DNA from: Propionibacteriales bacterium
GTDB taxonomy: Bacteria; Actinomycetota; Actinomycetes; Propionibacteriales; Nocardioidaceae
DNA: 40,393 nt
Assembly: GCA_009377795.1 (NCBI GenBank)
Contig: WHTJ01000039.1
Coordinates: 1 to 40,393 of the forward strand
Direction: 5' to 3'
The position numbers and the translations under genes were made by a program. Positions within the stretch are counted from its first letter, which is position 1; each line of letters opens with the position of its first letter. This document shows positions 6,923 through 15,672 of the stretch, piece after piece. The notes under the pieces were generated by a model, which was given only the letters and a program-made list of their open reading frames with translations, did not search any database and was not told the DNA's origin.

Positions 6923-8603
6923 CCCCGCACTGCTGCTCATGCTCGGCGCGATCCCGGTCCCGTTCTTGCGCGGGTGGGTTCGCGGAGCCTGGCTGGTCGC
7001 GCTTCCGGTCGCGGGACTCATCCTGCTGTGGACGACGCCCGAAGGCACTCAGGCGGGCTTCGAGCTGTTCGGCCTGGCCGTCGAACCGCTGCGAGTGGAC
7101 GCCTTGTCCCGGGTGTTCGCGACCGCGTTCCACGTCGCCGCGCTGCTGACCATGGTCTACGCGCTGCACCTTCGGGATGCGTCGCAGCAGGTGGCGATCC
7201 TGGTGTACGCCGGCGCCGCCATCGGCGGGACGCTGGCCGGCGACCTCCTGACGCTGTTCGTCTTCTGGGAGCTGACCGGACTGGCGTCGGCGTTCCTGAT
7301 CTGGACCCGACGAACCGAACGCAGCTACCGCGCCGGAATGCGTTATGTGATCGCTCAGGTGATCTCCGGACTCCTGATGCTGGCCGGGATCGTCGAGCGG
7401 TTGCATGCGGGCGCGGGCCTGGAGTTCAGCTATATCGGCCTGGACGGGCCTGGCGGCGCGCTGATTCTTCTCGCCATCGGTATGAAATGCGCGTTTCCGG
7501 TGCTCCATGCGTGGTTGCAGGACACCTATCCGGAGGCGACCATCGTCGGCGGGGTGGCGCTGTCGGCGTTCACCACGAAGTTCGCGATCTACACGCTCGC
7601 GCGTGGCTTTCCGGGGACCGAGATGCTGATCTGGATCGGCGTCGTCATGGCCTGCTTCCCGATCTTCTACGCCGTCATCGAGAACGACCTGCGCAGGGTG
7701 CTGTCCTACAGCATGATCAACCAGCTCGGATTCATGGTGGTGGGCATCGGCATCGGCGGCTCCCTCGGGATCAACGGTGCGGCGGCACACGCCTTCGCCG
7801 ACATCGTGTTCAAGGGGCTGTTGTTCATGAGCATGGGCGCGGTCCTGCTGCGGACCGGCACGGTCAACGGGTCTGACCTGGGTGGGCTGTACAAGTCCAT
7901 GCCACAGACCACGGCACTCTGTATCGTCGGTGCGGCGTCGATCTCGGCCTTCCCGCTCTTCTCGGGCTTCGCCACGAAGTCGATGATCATGCAGGCGGTG
8001 GCCGAGGAGCATCGCACGGTGGCCTGGATGCTGCTGTTGTTCGCCTCGGCCGGGGTGTTCCACCACGCCGGAATCAAGATCCCGTACTTCGCCTTCTTCG
8101 CACACGACCGCGGATGGCGGGTGGCCGAGGCGCCGGTCAACATGCGGGTCGCGATGGCGATGGCCGCGATCATCTGCCTGGCCATCGGGATGGGGCCGGC
8201 CTGGCTGTACGACATGCTGCCGTACCCAGTGGACTACGTGCCCTACACGACGCCGCACGTCGTCAACCAGCTGCAGCTCCTGCTCCTGGCATCCTTGGCC
8301 TTCACCCTGTTGATCCGTACCGGCCTCTACCCGCCCGAGCTGCGGTCGGTGAACCTCGACTTCGACGTGGTCTATCGGCGGGTCCTGCCGGGCCAGTGGA
8401 ACGCGGCGCTCCGTGGCGTGACCCAGGTGCGCACCCGGCTCGGCGTACCCCTGCGGCAACGAACCGGTCGGCTCTTGGAGGTCGCCTCCGGGCCACTGCG
8501 GCCGAGGGGCTGGCTGGGGGCTCCGTGGCCGACCCATGTGATGGTCTGGTGGGTCGCGTTGTTGCTCGGTGTCTTCCTGCTGATGTCGATGCTCTACAGC
8601 TAG
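6912..8603 (+). CDS. Mrp antiporter subunit D-like, third, with C-terminal extension
   Basis: A 563-residue Proton_antipo_M protein. E120 lies in LLTLFVFWELTGLASAFLI. Lysines are present in GMKCAFPVLHAWLQDTYPEA, FTTKFAIYTLARGF and HAFADIVFKGLLFMSMGAVL. In the segment DLRRVLSYSMINQLGF, arginine replaces the lysine seen in the other two D copies. After the antiporter core it has about 75 extra residues starting near NLDFDVVYRRVLPG. These form a polar, basic stretch and then a final helix (HVMVWWVALLLGVFLLMSML). NuoL and MrpA also extend beyond the core with a lateral helix and a terminal TM; whether this shorter tail does the same is inference. It is the last gene of the operon. Confidence 0.87.
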   Translation: MTSNPALLLMLGAIPVPFLRGWVRGAWLVALPVAGLILLWTTPEGTQAGFELFGLAVEPLRVDALSRVFATAFHVAALLTMVYALHLRDASQQVAILVYAGAAIGGTLAGDLLTLFVFWELTGLASAFLIWTRRTERSYRAGMRYVIAQVISGLLMLAGIVERLHAGAGLEFSYIGLDGPGGALILLAIGMKCAFPVLHAWLQDTYPEATIVGGVALSAFTTKFAIYTLARGFPGTEMLIWIGVVMACFPIFYAVIENDLRRVLSYSMINQLGFMVVGIGIGGSLGINGAAAHAFADIVFKGLLFMSMGAVLLRTGTVNGSDLGGLYKSMPQTTALCIVGAASISAFPLFSGFATKSMIMQAVAEEHRTVAWMLLLFASAGVFHHAGIKIPYFAFFAHDRGWRVAEAPVNMRVAMAMAAIICLAIGMGPAWLYDMLPYPVDYVPYTTPHVVNQLQLLLLASLAFTLLIRTGLYPPELRSVNLDFDVVYRRVLPGQWNAALRGVTQVRTRLGVPLRQRTGRLLEVASGPLRPRGWLGAPWPTHVMVWWVALLLGVFLLMSMLYS

Positions 8604-8634
8604 CGTCCTTCCTGTGCGTGGCGGGAGGACTCGG

Positions 8635-9806
8635 GTGACGACTCGGGTCGCCGCCGTCGCCACCGGTGTGATGTTCGCGGCCAACGGTTGGCTGTTCGGC
8701 ACGTGGGTCACGCGGATTCCGGCCATGCGGGACCAGGTGGACGCTTCCATCGCCCAGGTCGGGGTGGCGTTGTTCCTGATGGCCGCCGGGTCGCTCCTGA
8801 CCATGCCGGTCACGGGTTGGCTCTGCCGTCGGTGGGGCGCCGGCCGGGTGTGCGTCCTGACGGTCGGGTGGGCGGCGCTCGGGATGGCCGGCCTGTCGTT
8901 CGCGACCTCGCCCGCCGTGCTGAGCGGCGCGCTGTTCGCGCTCGGGCTCGGGTACGGCGTCTGGGATGTCGCCATGAACATCCACGGCCATTACGTCGAG
9001 CGCGAGCGCGCCGGGTGTTCATGCCGCGGTTCCATGCCGCGTGGAGCGCGGGAAGTCTCGCTGGTGCGGGTGTGGGCTCGCTCGCGGCCACCTTCGACGT
9101 ACCTCCTCGCATGCATTTTCCAGCCATGGCGGCGATCGCCGCGCTCGCGGGGATTGCGGCGACCAGGAGATTCCTGCCCTTCGCCGTCGCCGAGCCCAGA
9201 CCCCAGACCGAACCGGCGGAGCGGGCTCGGACCGGATTGAACCCGTCCTTGGTCCTGCTGGGTGCGCTCATGCTCTGCGGAACGTTGGGTGAGGGCGCCG
9301 CGGCCGACTGGCTCGCGCTCTACCTGGTGGACGAGGCGCAGATGTCGCAGGGCCTCGCGGCCGCGGGGTTCACCTGCTTCACCGTCATGATGCTGATCGG
9401 GCGGGCGCTGGGCACGAATGTGGTCGAGCGCCTGGGGCGGGTGCGGACGATACGTGCCGCGGGCGTCGTGATCGTGGCCGGCGTGTCGCTGCTGTTGCTG
9501 GCGTCGAACGCCCCGCTGGCCGTCATGGGCGCGGTCGTCTGGGGGCTGGGCATCTCGCTCGTGTTCCCGACCGCGGTCAGCGCCGCCGGTGAGGTCGGCG
9601 ACCGGCCGGAGTCCGCGATCGCCTATGTGTCCACGGTCGGCTACGGGGGCTTCCTGCTGGGTCCGCCGCTCGTAGGTTTCATCGCCGAGGGGATCGGACT
9701 CGCCAACGCGCTCTGGCTGATCGCCGCCTGGGGGTCGGGGATCGTGCTGTTGGCCGGCTCGGCGCGCGGCTCACGCGAGTCCGTGACAACCTTGAACCAT
9801 GCCTGA
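8635..9806 (+). pseudogene. MFS transporter (YbjJ-like), frameshifted
   Basis: Two frames together make one MFS protein. The first runs from GTG 8635 (Shine-Dalgarno GGGAGG at 8623-8628) through FAANGWLFGTWVTRIPAMRD to NIHGHYVERER. The second continues at once with RVFMPRFHAAWSAGSLAGAG to the stop at 9806. Related proteins read HGHxVE...MPRFHAAWSxGS without a break, so one base has been lost within GCGCGCCGGG around 9008-9014. A repetitive GC run is also a common place for a sequencing error. If the shift is real, the product ends after about half the transporter. The last bases overlap the next gene by eight. Its substrate is unknown. Confidence 0.8.
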
Positions 9807-11007
9807 ACCACCGCCGGAGGCGCTTCATCGGGTGCGTGACGCGCTGCTCGACAGCGACCGGCTGGTGCGCGCAGTCGCCGCCGGGCGGCGGCGGGGTCAT
9901 ACCGTGCCGTGGCGACGGGCCGAGCTGCGTTACGTCGACGTCAGGGACGGGCGGCTGCTGCAGATCACGATGTACGACGAGGCGCAGGCGCACACCCGCA
10001 ACGTCGCGCCGGGAGCCGACGCCGAGGCGGCGATCTCCGAACTGCTCGACCTGCCGTTCGGGAACTGGCATGTCGACACCGTCGACCAGGTGCTTCAGGT
10101 TCGGGTGACGAAGAAGGGGAAGGTCCAGCTGCATGCCGGCCCACGTGACCATGCGATGCCGGTCGATCGGCAGCACGACCGGGCGAAGCCGCGCCTGTTG
10201 CCGGTCGACGACCCGGCATTGCGGGCCGTCGGAATCTCCGATGGTCGCGGCCGGATAAAACCAAGCCGACAAGCCAAATACCGCCAGGTTGACGAGTTCC
10301 TCCGTGTCCTCGAACCCGCGGTCGACACCGCTCTGGAGTCTGGAAGGGTGCCCCATCCGACGTCCGACCGGCCGTTGCGTGTGGTGGACCTCGGCTGCGG
10401 CAACGCGTACCTCACCTTCGCCGCGGTCAGTTACCTCTCCACCATTCGGGAGTTCCCGTTGCGCATGGTCGGGGTCGACGTACGTACGCAGGCACGCGAA
10501 CGCAACGCGAAGCTGGCCGCGTCCCTCGGCTTCGATCAGCAGCTGAGCTTCGTGGAGTCGACCATCGACACCGTGGAGCTCTCCGAGCCGCCGGATTTCG
10601 TGCTGTCGTTGCACGCCTGCGACACGGCGACCGACGAGGCATTGGCCCGGGCGGTGCGATGGGAGGCTCCGGTGATCCTCGCCGCGCCCTGTTGCCATCA
10701 CGACATCCAGGCTCAGCTGAATCGGGCGGACGTTCCGGCGCCGTACTCGATGATCACCCGGCACGGCATCCTCAGTGAACGGTTCGCGGACGTGCTCACC
10801 GATGCGCTGCGGGCCGCCATCCTTCGCCAGCACGGCTATCGGGTGGATGCTATCGAGTTCGTGGGCAGCCAACACACGCCGCGCAACGTCCTGCTTCGGG
10901 CGACCCGTACGGGTGCGGCCGCGGACGCGACGGTACGCCGTGAGTACACCGACCTGGTCACCCAGTGGGGTGTCCGCCCCGCGCTGGCGCGAATGCTGGA
11001 GGCGTAG
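9799..11007 (+). CDS. Class I SAM-dependent methyltransferase (Methyltransf_32-like)
   Basis: A 402-residue cytoplasmic protein. Residues 1-170 are an uncharacterised N-terminal part (YVDVRDGRLLQITMYDEAQA). A Rossmann methyltransferase domain begins at about residue 195 with motif I VVDLGCGNAYLTF. It then shows VVGVDVRTQARERNAKLA for the ribose-binding acid, LSLHACDTATDEALARAV, and APCCHHDIQ. The LHACDTATD and PCCHH motifs are typical of Methyltransf_32/GSTCD-like proteins, some of which act on RNA. The actual substrate here is unknown. ATG 9799 overlaps the end of the MFS gene. Confidence 0.85.
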   Translation: MPEPPPEALHRVRDALLDSDRLVRAVAAGRRRGHTVPWRRAELRYVDVRDGRLLQITMYDEAQAHTRNVAPGADAEAAISELLDLPFGNWHVDTVDQVLQVRVTKKGKVQLHAGPRDHAMPVDRQHDRAKPRLLPVDDPALRAVGISDGRGRIKPSRQAKYRQVDEFLRVLEPAVDTALESGRVPHPTSDRPLRVVDLGCGNAYLTFAAVSYLSTIREFPLRMVGVDVRTQARERNAKLAASLGFDQQLSFVESTIDTVELSEPPDFVLSLHACDTATDEALARAVRWEAPVILAAPCCHHDIQAQLNRADVPAPYSMITRHGILSERFADVLTDALRAAILRQHGYRVDAIEFVGSQHTPRNVLLRATRTGAAADATVRREYTDLVTQWGVRPALARMLEA

Positions 11008-11987
11008 TGCGGCGGGTGGGCACGGTCGGATTGCCGGCCGGCGTACTGCTATGCGTGTGCTCCCTGGCCGGTGCGCAGGCCGCCGCGGCCGAGCGTCCCG
11101 ACTTCAGAATCCACGACCCGGAGGTGACGGAGTCGAGCGGGCTGGTCATCAGCCGCGGCCATCCCAGCCTGGCTTACACGGTCAACGATTCCGGCGACAC
11201 CGCTCGGGTGTTCGTGGTGGACATGCGGTCCGGCGACGTGGTGGGGGAGACTCAGCTCAGTGGTGTGGAGGCGGTCGATGTCGAGGCGCTCGGGAGCGCG
11301 CCGGACGGGCGGCTGATGGTGGCCGACATCGGAGACAACTACGCCGAGCGAGAGTCGGTCAGTGTTCATCTGCTCCCCGAGCCGGCGGCCGGTGATGGTT
11401 CGGCCGTTCCGCGGACGATCACGCTGACCTATCCGGGCGGCCCTCGTGACGCCGAGGCAGTGTTTGCTCGTGCTGGCCAGATCTTCGTGGTGAGCAAGAG
11501 AATTATTGGTGCCAAGGTGTTCGCGGCTCGGGTCTTCGCGTCGTCCCGTACGAGCTTCCGGCTGCGTCCGGTGGCCCGCGCGCCGGGGCTGGTCACCGAC
11601 GCGACGGTCATGGCCGACGGTCGCGTGGTGTTGCGCGACTATGGGCGGGCGACCGTCTTCTCCGTACCGGAGTTCGAGGAGCTGGGGTCGTTCGGCCTTC
11701 CTCCGACTCGGCAGGGTGAGACGTTGGCGGCCGCGGTGAAGGGGCCCTGGGTGTACGCCGGAAGCGAAGGGGCCGACTCACCGGTGTACCGAGTTCGGGT
11801 TCCGGATCGCTTCAGGCCGCCGCGTGGTGACGGGCCCGACAGGAGCACACCTGCACCGCAGCGACTCGCCGCCGACGAGTCACAGGAGACCGAGGACGAC
11901 CGCGGTCTGCCGGCGTGGGCATGGTGGGTCGCTGTGGGCGCAGTCGTCGTGGCCGGAGGCGCCGTGGGTCGCCGCTTGCTCCGGTGA
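11007..11987 (+). CDS. Membrane-anchored secreted propeller-like protein
   Basis: A 326-residue protein with a Sec signal (VRRVGTVGLPAGVLLCVC, then SLAGAQAAAA), a body of about 250 residues and a C-terminal anchor (WAWWVAVGAVVVAGGAVGRRLLR, about residues 304-326). The body contains SGLVISRGHPSLAYTVNDSG, VDVEALGSAPDGRLMVADIG and DAEAVFARAGQIFVVSKR. Repeats of this type are usual in esterase-like or beta-propeller proteins that act outside the cell. A proline-rich, charged linker precedes the anchor, placing the body at the cell surface. The start GTG 11007 overlaps the methyltransferase stop by one base (TAGTG), so the two are probably cotranscribed. No enzymatic function is assigned. Confidence 0.8.
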   Translation: MRRVGTVGLPAGVLLCVCSLAGAQAAAAERPDFRIHDPEVTESSGLVISRGHPSLAYTVNDSGDTARVFVVDMRSGDVVGETQLSGVEAVDVEALGSAPDGRLMVADIGDNYAERESVSVHLLPEPAAGDGSAVPRTITLTYPGGPRDAEAVFARAGQIFVVSKRIIGAKVFAARVFASSRTSFRLRPVARAPGLVTDATVMADGRVVLRDYGRATVFSVPEFEELGSFGLPPTRQGETLAAAVKGPWVYAGSEGADSPVYRVRVPDRFRPPRGDGPDRSTPAPQRLAADESQETEDDRGLPAWAWWVAVGAVVVAGGAVGRRLLR

Positions 11988-12003
11988 CGGCGCCACATGT
12001 CTT

Positions 12004-12049
12004 GCGCCGAGATTGCACTTCTGGTCGACCATAAGTGCAATCTCGGCGC
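12004..12049 (+). terminator. Inverted pair of the TGCAATCTCGGCGC element between convergent genes
   Basis: Arms GCGCCGAGATTGCACTT (12004-12020) and AAGTGCAATCTCGGCGC (12033-12049) pair perfectly over 17 bases around a 12-base loop. The loop itself contains the palindrome GGTCGACC. It sits in the 78-bp gap between the convergent propeller-like gene and serC, where a bidirectional terminator would be expected. No U-tract follows on either side, so termination is inference. The same core occurs singly at 995 and 13442, so this may be a repeat element that has been co-opted. Confidence 0.65.
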
Positions 12050-12065
12050 GAAGGTTCGGCGAAGG

Positions 12066-13223
<1,158 letters not shown>

Positions 13224-13441
13224 TCAGATGACGTGACCGCGCTGTCAGCCCATCCATTCTGGCAGCCCGCCGAAACCGGCCGGTCGGCCTCCCGCGCTGT
13301 GGACGCCGGGCGCCCGCGATGGCGCGGTTCGGGCGCGTCGTAACCGACGAGGTTGCGGTTCTGAGCGACGTTTGACTACCACTTCTTGGTTTCGATAACG
13401 AGCGCGGCCGAATCTTGGCCGACGGGCGCCTCGGGGTGCGA

Positions 13442-13466
13442 CCAGATGTGCAATCTCGGCGGGAAA
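13442..13466 (+). repeat. Dispersed TGCAATSTCGGCGS element, copy 3
   Basis: CCAGATGTGCAATCTCGGCG followed by GGAAA lies nine bases from the citrate synthase stop. It differs from the copy at 995 by only a few bases. It is single, with no opposing arm nearby. On the plus strand a TTGACT-16-GATAAC promoter-like pair (13372-13399) points toward it although no plus-strand gene follows. Confidence 0.6.
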
Positions 13467-13474
13467 TTGGGGGG

Positions 13475-14578
13475 TTAGCCGGCCCAGGCCGGGTTCCAGC
13501 CCGGAACGTCATCGGGCCGGCGGGCGCCGGGGCCGGCGTACAGGGCGGACGGACGGATCAGTCGTCCGGTGCGCTTCTGCTCGAGGATGTGCGCGCTCCA
13601 GCCCGCCGTACGGGCGCACGCGAACATCGACGTGAACATGTGCGCCGGCACCTCGGCGAAGTCCAGCACGATCGCGGCCCAGAACTCGACGTTCGTCTCC
13701 AGAGCCCGGTCCGGCCGACGGGCCCGCAGCTCCTCGAGCGCGGCCGCCTCCAGAGTCTCGGCGACCTCGTAGCGCGGAGCGTCGAGCTCGCGCGCCGTAC
13801 GCCGCAACACCCGGGCCCGTGGGTCCTCGGCGCGGTAGACGCGATGTCCGAAACCCATGAGCCGTTCGCCAGAGTCGAGCAGCTCCCGTACGTACGACGC
13901 GGCCTCCCCGCGCCGCTCGACCTCCGCGATCATGTCCAGAACCCGCGACGGTGCGCCGCCGTGCAACGGTCCGGACATCGCACCGACCGCGGCGGACAGC
14001 GACGCCGCGACATCGGCACCGGTCGACGCCACGACCCGGGCGGTGAACGTGGACGCGTTCATGCCGTGCTCGGCGGCCGAGGTCCAGTACGCGTCGACGG
14101 CCTTGACATGCCGCGGATCGGGCTCGCCGCGCCATCGGGTCATGAACCGCTCGGCGATCGTCGTGGCCTTGTCCACCTCGGACTCGGGAACCATCGGCAG
14201 GCCGACGCCGCGCGCCGCCTGGGCGACGTACGACAGCACCATCACCGCGGTCCGGGCCAGGTCCGCCCGGGCCCGCTCCTCGTCGATGTCGTAGAGCTGC
14301 CGCATGCCCCATGCGGGGGCGGTCATCGCGATCGCGCTCTGTACGTCGACCCGGATATCGCCCGAATGCACCGGGATCGGGAACGGCTCCGCGGGCGGAA
14401 GCCCCGGCTCGAACTCGCCGTCCACGAGCAGACCCCACACCTTCTCGAACGGCACCCGCCCGGCGAGATCCTCGATGTCGACGCCCCGATAGCGCAGTGC
14501 CGATCCTGCCTTGTCCGGCTCCGCGATCTCGGTCTCGAACGCCACCACGCCCTCGAGACCGTGCCTGATTTCGGACAT
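13475..14578 (-). CDS. Citrate synthase (short bacterial type)
   Basis: Condenses oxaloacetate and acetyl-CoA to citrate. The 367 residues include RYRGVDIEDLA near the N-terminus. The catalytic set is H171 in AAEHGMNAST, H245 in LMGFGHRVYRAEDPRA and D306 in IVLDFAEVP, with conserved H206 in GPLHGGAPSR. The length fits the short citrate/2-methylcitrate synthase group found as second copies in actinomycetes, so a 2-methylcitrate role is possible but not supported by neighbours. The start ATG 14578 has AAGGAG just upstream; longer in-frame starts would cross the divergent pdxH. The gene is transcribed divergently from pdxH. Confidence 0.92.
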   Translation of the reverse strand: MSEIRHGLEGVVAFETEIAEPDKAGSALRYRGVDIEDLAGRVPFEKVWGLLVDGEFEPGLPPAEPFPIPVHSGDIRVDVQSAIAMTAPAWGMRQLYDIDEERARADLARTAVMVLSYVAQAARGVGLPMVPESEVDKATTIAERFMTRWRGEPDPRHVKAVDAYWTSAAEHGMNASTFTARVVASTGADVAASLSAAVGAMSGPLHGGAPSRVLDMIAEVERRGEAASYVRELLDSGERLMGFGHRVYRAEDPRARVLRRTARELDAPRYEVAETLEAAALEELRARRPDRALETNVEFWAAIVLDFAEVPAHMFTSMFACARTAGWSAHILEQKRTGRLIRPSALYAGPGARRPDDVPGWNPAWAG

Positions 14579-14714
14579 CCGGGACTCCTTCGTCGTGGTC
14601 CTCGCGACATTCTGCACAGCTCGACTGCCGCTGGCCAGGGCCGGCGAGGCGAGTTCGCTCGCGATATCGAGATCGCGCTCTGGTTTCGGCCGCCGCGGGC
14701 CCCGAGGGTATCGA

Positions 14715-14771
14715 CAACCGGTCAAGGACGACATGGAAATGCCTCTCCCGGATGTCGTCTGTGACCGGTTG
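14715..14771. promoter_or_regulatory. Long inverted repeat between citrate synthase and pdxH
   Basis: Arms CAACCGGTCAAGGACGACAT (14715-14734) and ATGTCGTCTGTGACCGGTTG (14752-14771) are complementary at 18 of 20 positions around a 17-base centre. The outer parts form TGACCGGTTG/CAACCGGTCA half-sites. The right arm overlaps the likely -35 region of pdxH, so this may be an operator. It could also form an RNA hairpin in a transcript starting further up. Nearby at 14649-14662 is a perfect GCGAG-TTCG-CTCGC hairpin. Confidence 0.5.
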
Positions 14772-14792
14772 CGGGCAACGACCCCATAAGGT
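14761..14792 (+). promoter_or_regulatory. Putative leaderless promoter of pdxH
   Basis: TAAGGT at 14787-14792 fits the actinobacterial -10 pattern TANNNT and lies six bases before GTG 14799, so transcription would begin at or next to the start codon. No Shine-Dalgarno is present. The best -35 is GTGACC at 14761-14766, inside the right arm of the inverted repeat; spacing is on the long side. Confidence 0.4.
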
Positions 14793-14798
14793 TTTGGT

Positions 14799-15455
14799 GT
14801 GAATGAGATTTCCTGGCAGACGCTGCGCAACGACTACGCGGAGGGCGGTCTGGTCGAGTTCGACCTCGCCCCCGATCCGCTCGTGCAGCTGCGCCGCTGG
14901 CTTACGGAGGCACACGACGCCGGGCTGTCCCAGCCGAACGCGCTCGTGCTCGCGACGGCCGACGCCACCGGTGCGCCCTCGGTGCGGATGCTGCTGCTCA
15001 AGGGCATCGAGCCGGACGGCCTGTTGATCTACACCAACTACGAGTCCCGCAAGGCTCGCGAGCTGGCGGAGAATCCCCAATGTGCGTTGGTGTTTCCGTG
15101 GCATCCGCTCGAACGACAGGTACGCATCGACGGGGAGGCGCGGCGGGCCGACGCTCAGACCAGCGACGGCTATTTCGCGAGCCGGCCCCGGGGAGCGCAG
15201 CTCGGGGCGTGGGCATCGCCGCAGTCCGCCGTGGTGCCGGATCGGGCCGCGCTGGAGTCGGCGTACGACGAGGCGTCCAGCCGCTGGCCGGAACCGGAGC
15301 CGGTGCCGCGCCCGCCGCATTGGGGCGGGTACGTCGTACGTCCGCACGTCGTCGAGTTCTGGCAGGGCCGGCCGGGACGGATGCACGACCGGCTGCGCTA
15401 CCGGCGTACGCCGGACGCCGACACCGGATGGACGATCGAACGCCTCGCGCCGTAG
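14799..15455 (+). CDS. pdxH: Pyridoxamine 5'-phosphate oxidase
   Basis: An FMN enzyme that oxidises pyridoxamine/pyridoxine 5'-phosphate to PLP. The 218 residues show the family order: LRNDYAEGGLVEFDLAPDPL, NALVLATADATGAPSVRMLL, LKGIEPDGLLIYTNYESRKA, CALVFPWHPLERQVRIDGEA, ASPQSAVVPDRAALE, and the C-terminal HWGGYVVRPHVVEFWQGRPG followed by RMHDRLRYRR. The start GTG 14799 gives the usual N-terminus and probably a leaderless mRNA. PLP supply is linked in function to the PLP enzymes in the window (SerC, cysteine desulfurase), although those genes are not in its operon. Confidence 0.95.
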   Translation: MNEISWQTLRNDYAEGGLVEFDLAPDPLVQLRRWLTEAHDAGLSQPNALVLATADATGAPSVRMLLLKGIEPDGLLIYTNYESRKARELAENPQCALVFPWHPLERQVRIDGEARRADAQTSDGYFASRPRGAQLGAWASPQSAVVPDRAALESAYDEASSRWPEPEPVPRPPHWGGYVVRPHVVEFWQGRPGRMHDRLRYRRTPDADTGWTIERLAP

Positions 15456-15482
15456 CAGACCCGTAGAAGACCTGGACGTAAA

Positions 15483-15548
15483 CAACCCGCGGGCGTCTTG
15501 CCATGCGGCAAGGTCGCCGGGGACTAAATCCGGCACGCCCGCGGGTTG
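15483..15548 (-). ncRNA. Perfectly nested three-way-junction RNA structure
   Basis: An outer 14-bp stem pairs CAACCCGCGGGCGT (15483-15496) with ACGCCCGCGGGTTG (15535-15548). Inside it are two flush hairpins: CTTGCC-atgc-GGCAAG (15497-15512) and GCCGG-N9-CCGGC (15516-15534), separated only by GTC. All stems are mismatch-free. On the minus strand the outer stem is followed by TTTACG, giving a TTGTTT stretch, whereas the plus side has no T run. The minus strand is therefore the likelier sense, lying about 53 bases after a 12-codon ORF. It may be a terminator, an attenuator or a stable RNA; I do not recognise a named family. Confidence 0.55.
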
Positions 15549-15601
15549 GGTAACTGCGGTGGATTCCGCCAGCCGCTCGAACACGGCATGGCCGGGAGCT
15601 G

Positions 15602-15640
15602 CTAGCGCGCAGCCACCTCACGAGTCCGCAAAGAATTCAT
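15602..15640 (-). CDS. Twelve-codon leader-type ORF with very strong ribosome binding site
   Basis: ATG 15640 encodes MNSLRTREVAAR and stops at TAG (15602-15604). It is preceded by an extended Shine-Dalgarno and a promoter, all on the minus strand. A GCTGC-gcgcta-GCAGC hairpin spans its last codons and stop. No minus-strand gene follows before the citrate synthase about 1 kb away, so it does not look like a simple leader of a downstream operon; the transcript would run antisense into the 3' end of pdxH. Similar short peptides rich in RTREVAA may exist in other actinomycetes, but I cannot verify this. Translation is inferred only from the strength of the signals. Confidence 0.45.
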   Translation of the reverse strand: MNSLRTREVAAR

Positions 15641-15645
15641 CTGCT

Positions 15646-15661
15646 GGACCACCTCCTTTCC
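15646..15661 (-). promoter_or_regulatory. Extended Shine-Dalgarno sequence
   Basis: The minus strand reads GGAAAGGAGGTGGTCC. This is complementary to nearly the whole 3' tail of bacterial 16S rRNA (standard tail GGATCACCTCCTTTCT), far beyond the usual 4-6 bases. AGGAGG ends 11 bases before ATG 15640. Such long pairing is unusual for an ordinary gene. Confidence 0.6.
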
Positions 15662-15672
15662 CGTGTGCTGTG

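Noticed and set aside
6819-8981. 720-residue minus-strand frame over the third D subunit
   Set aside because: Histidine/arginine/glutamine-rich shadow of a membrane protein gene, with no domain and no ribosome site.
13509-15584. 691-residue minus-strand frame overlapping the citrate synthase and pdxH
   Set aside because: It has high-GC shadow composition (arginine/glycine/proline rich) and no domain, and it conflicts with two clear enzymes.
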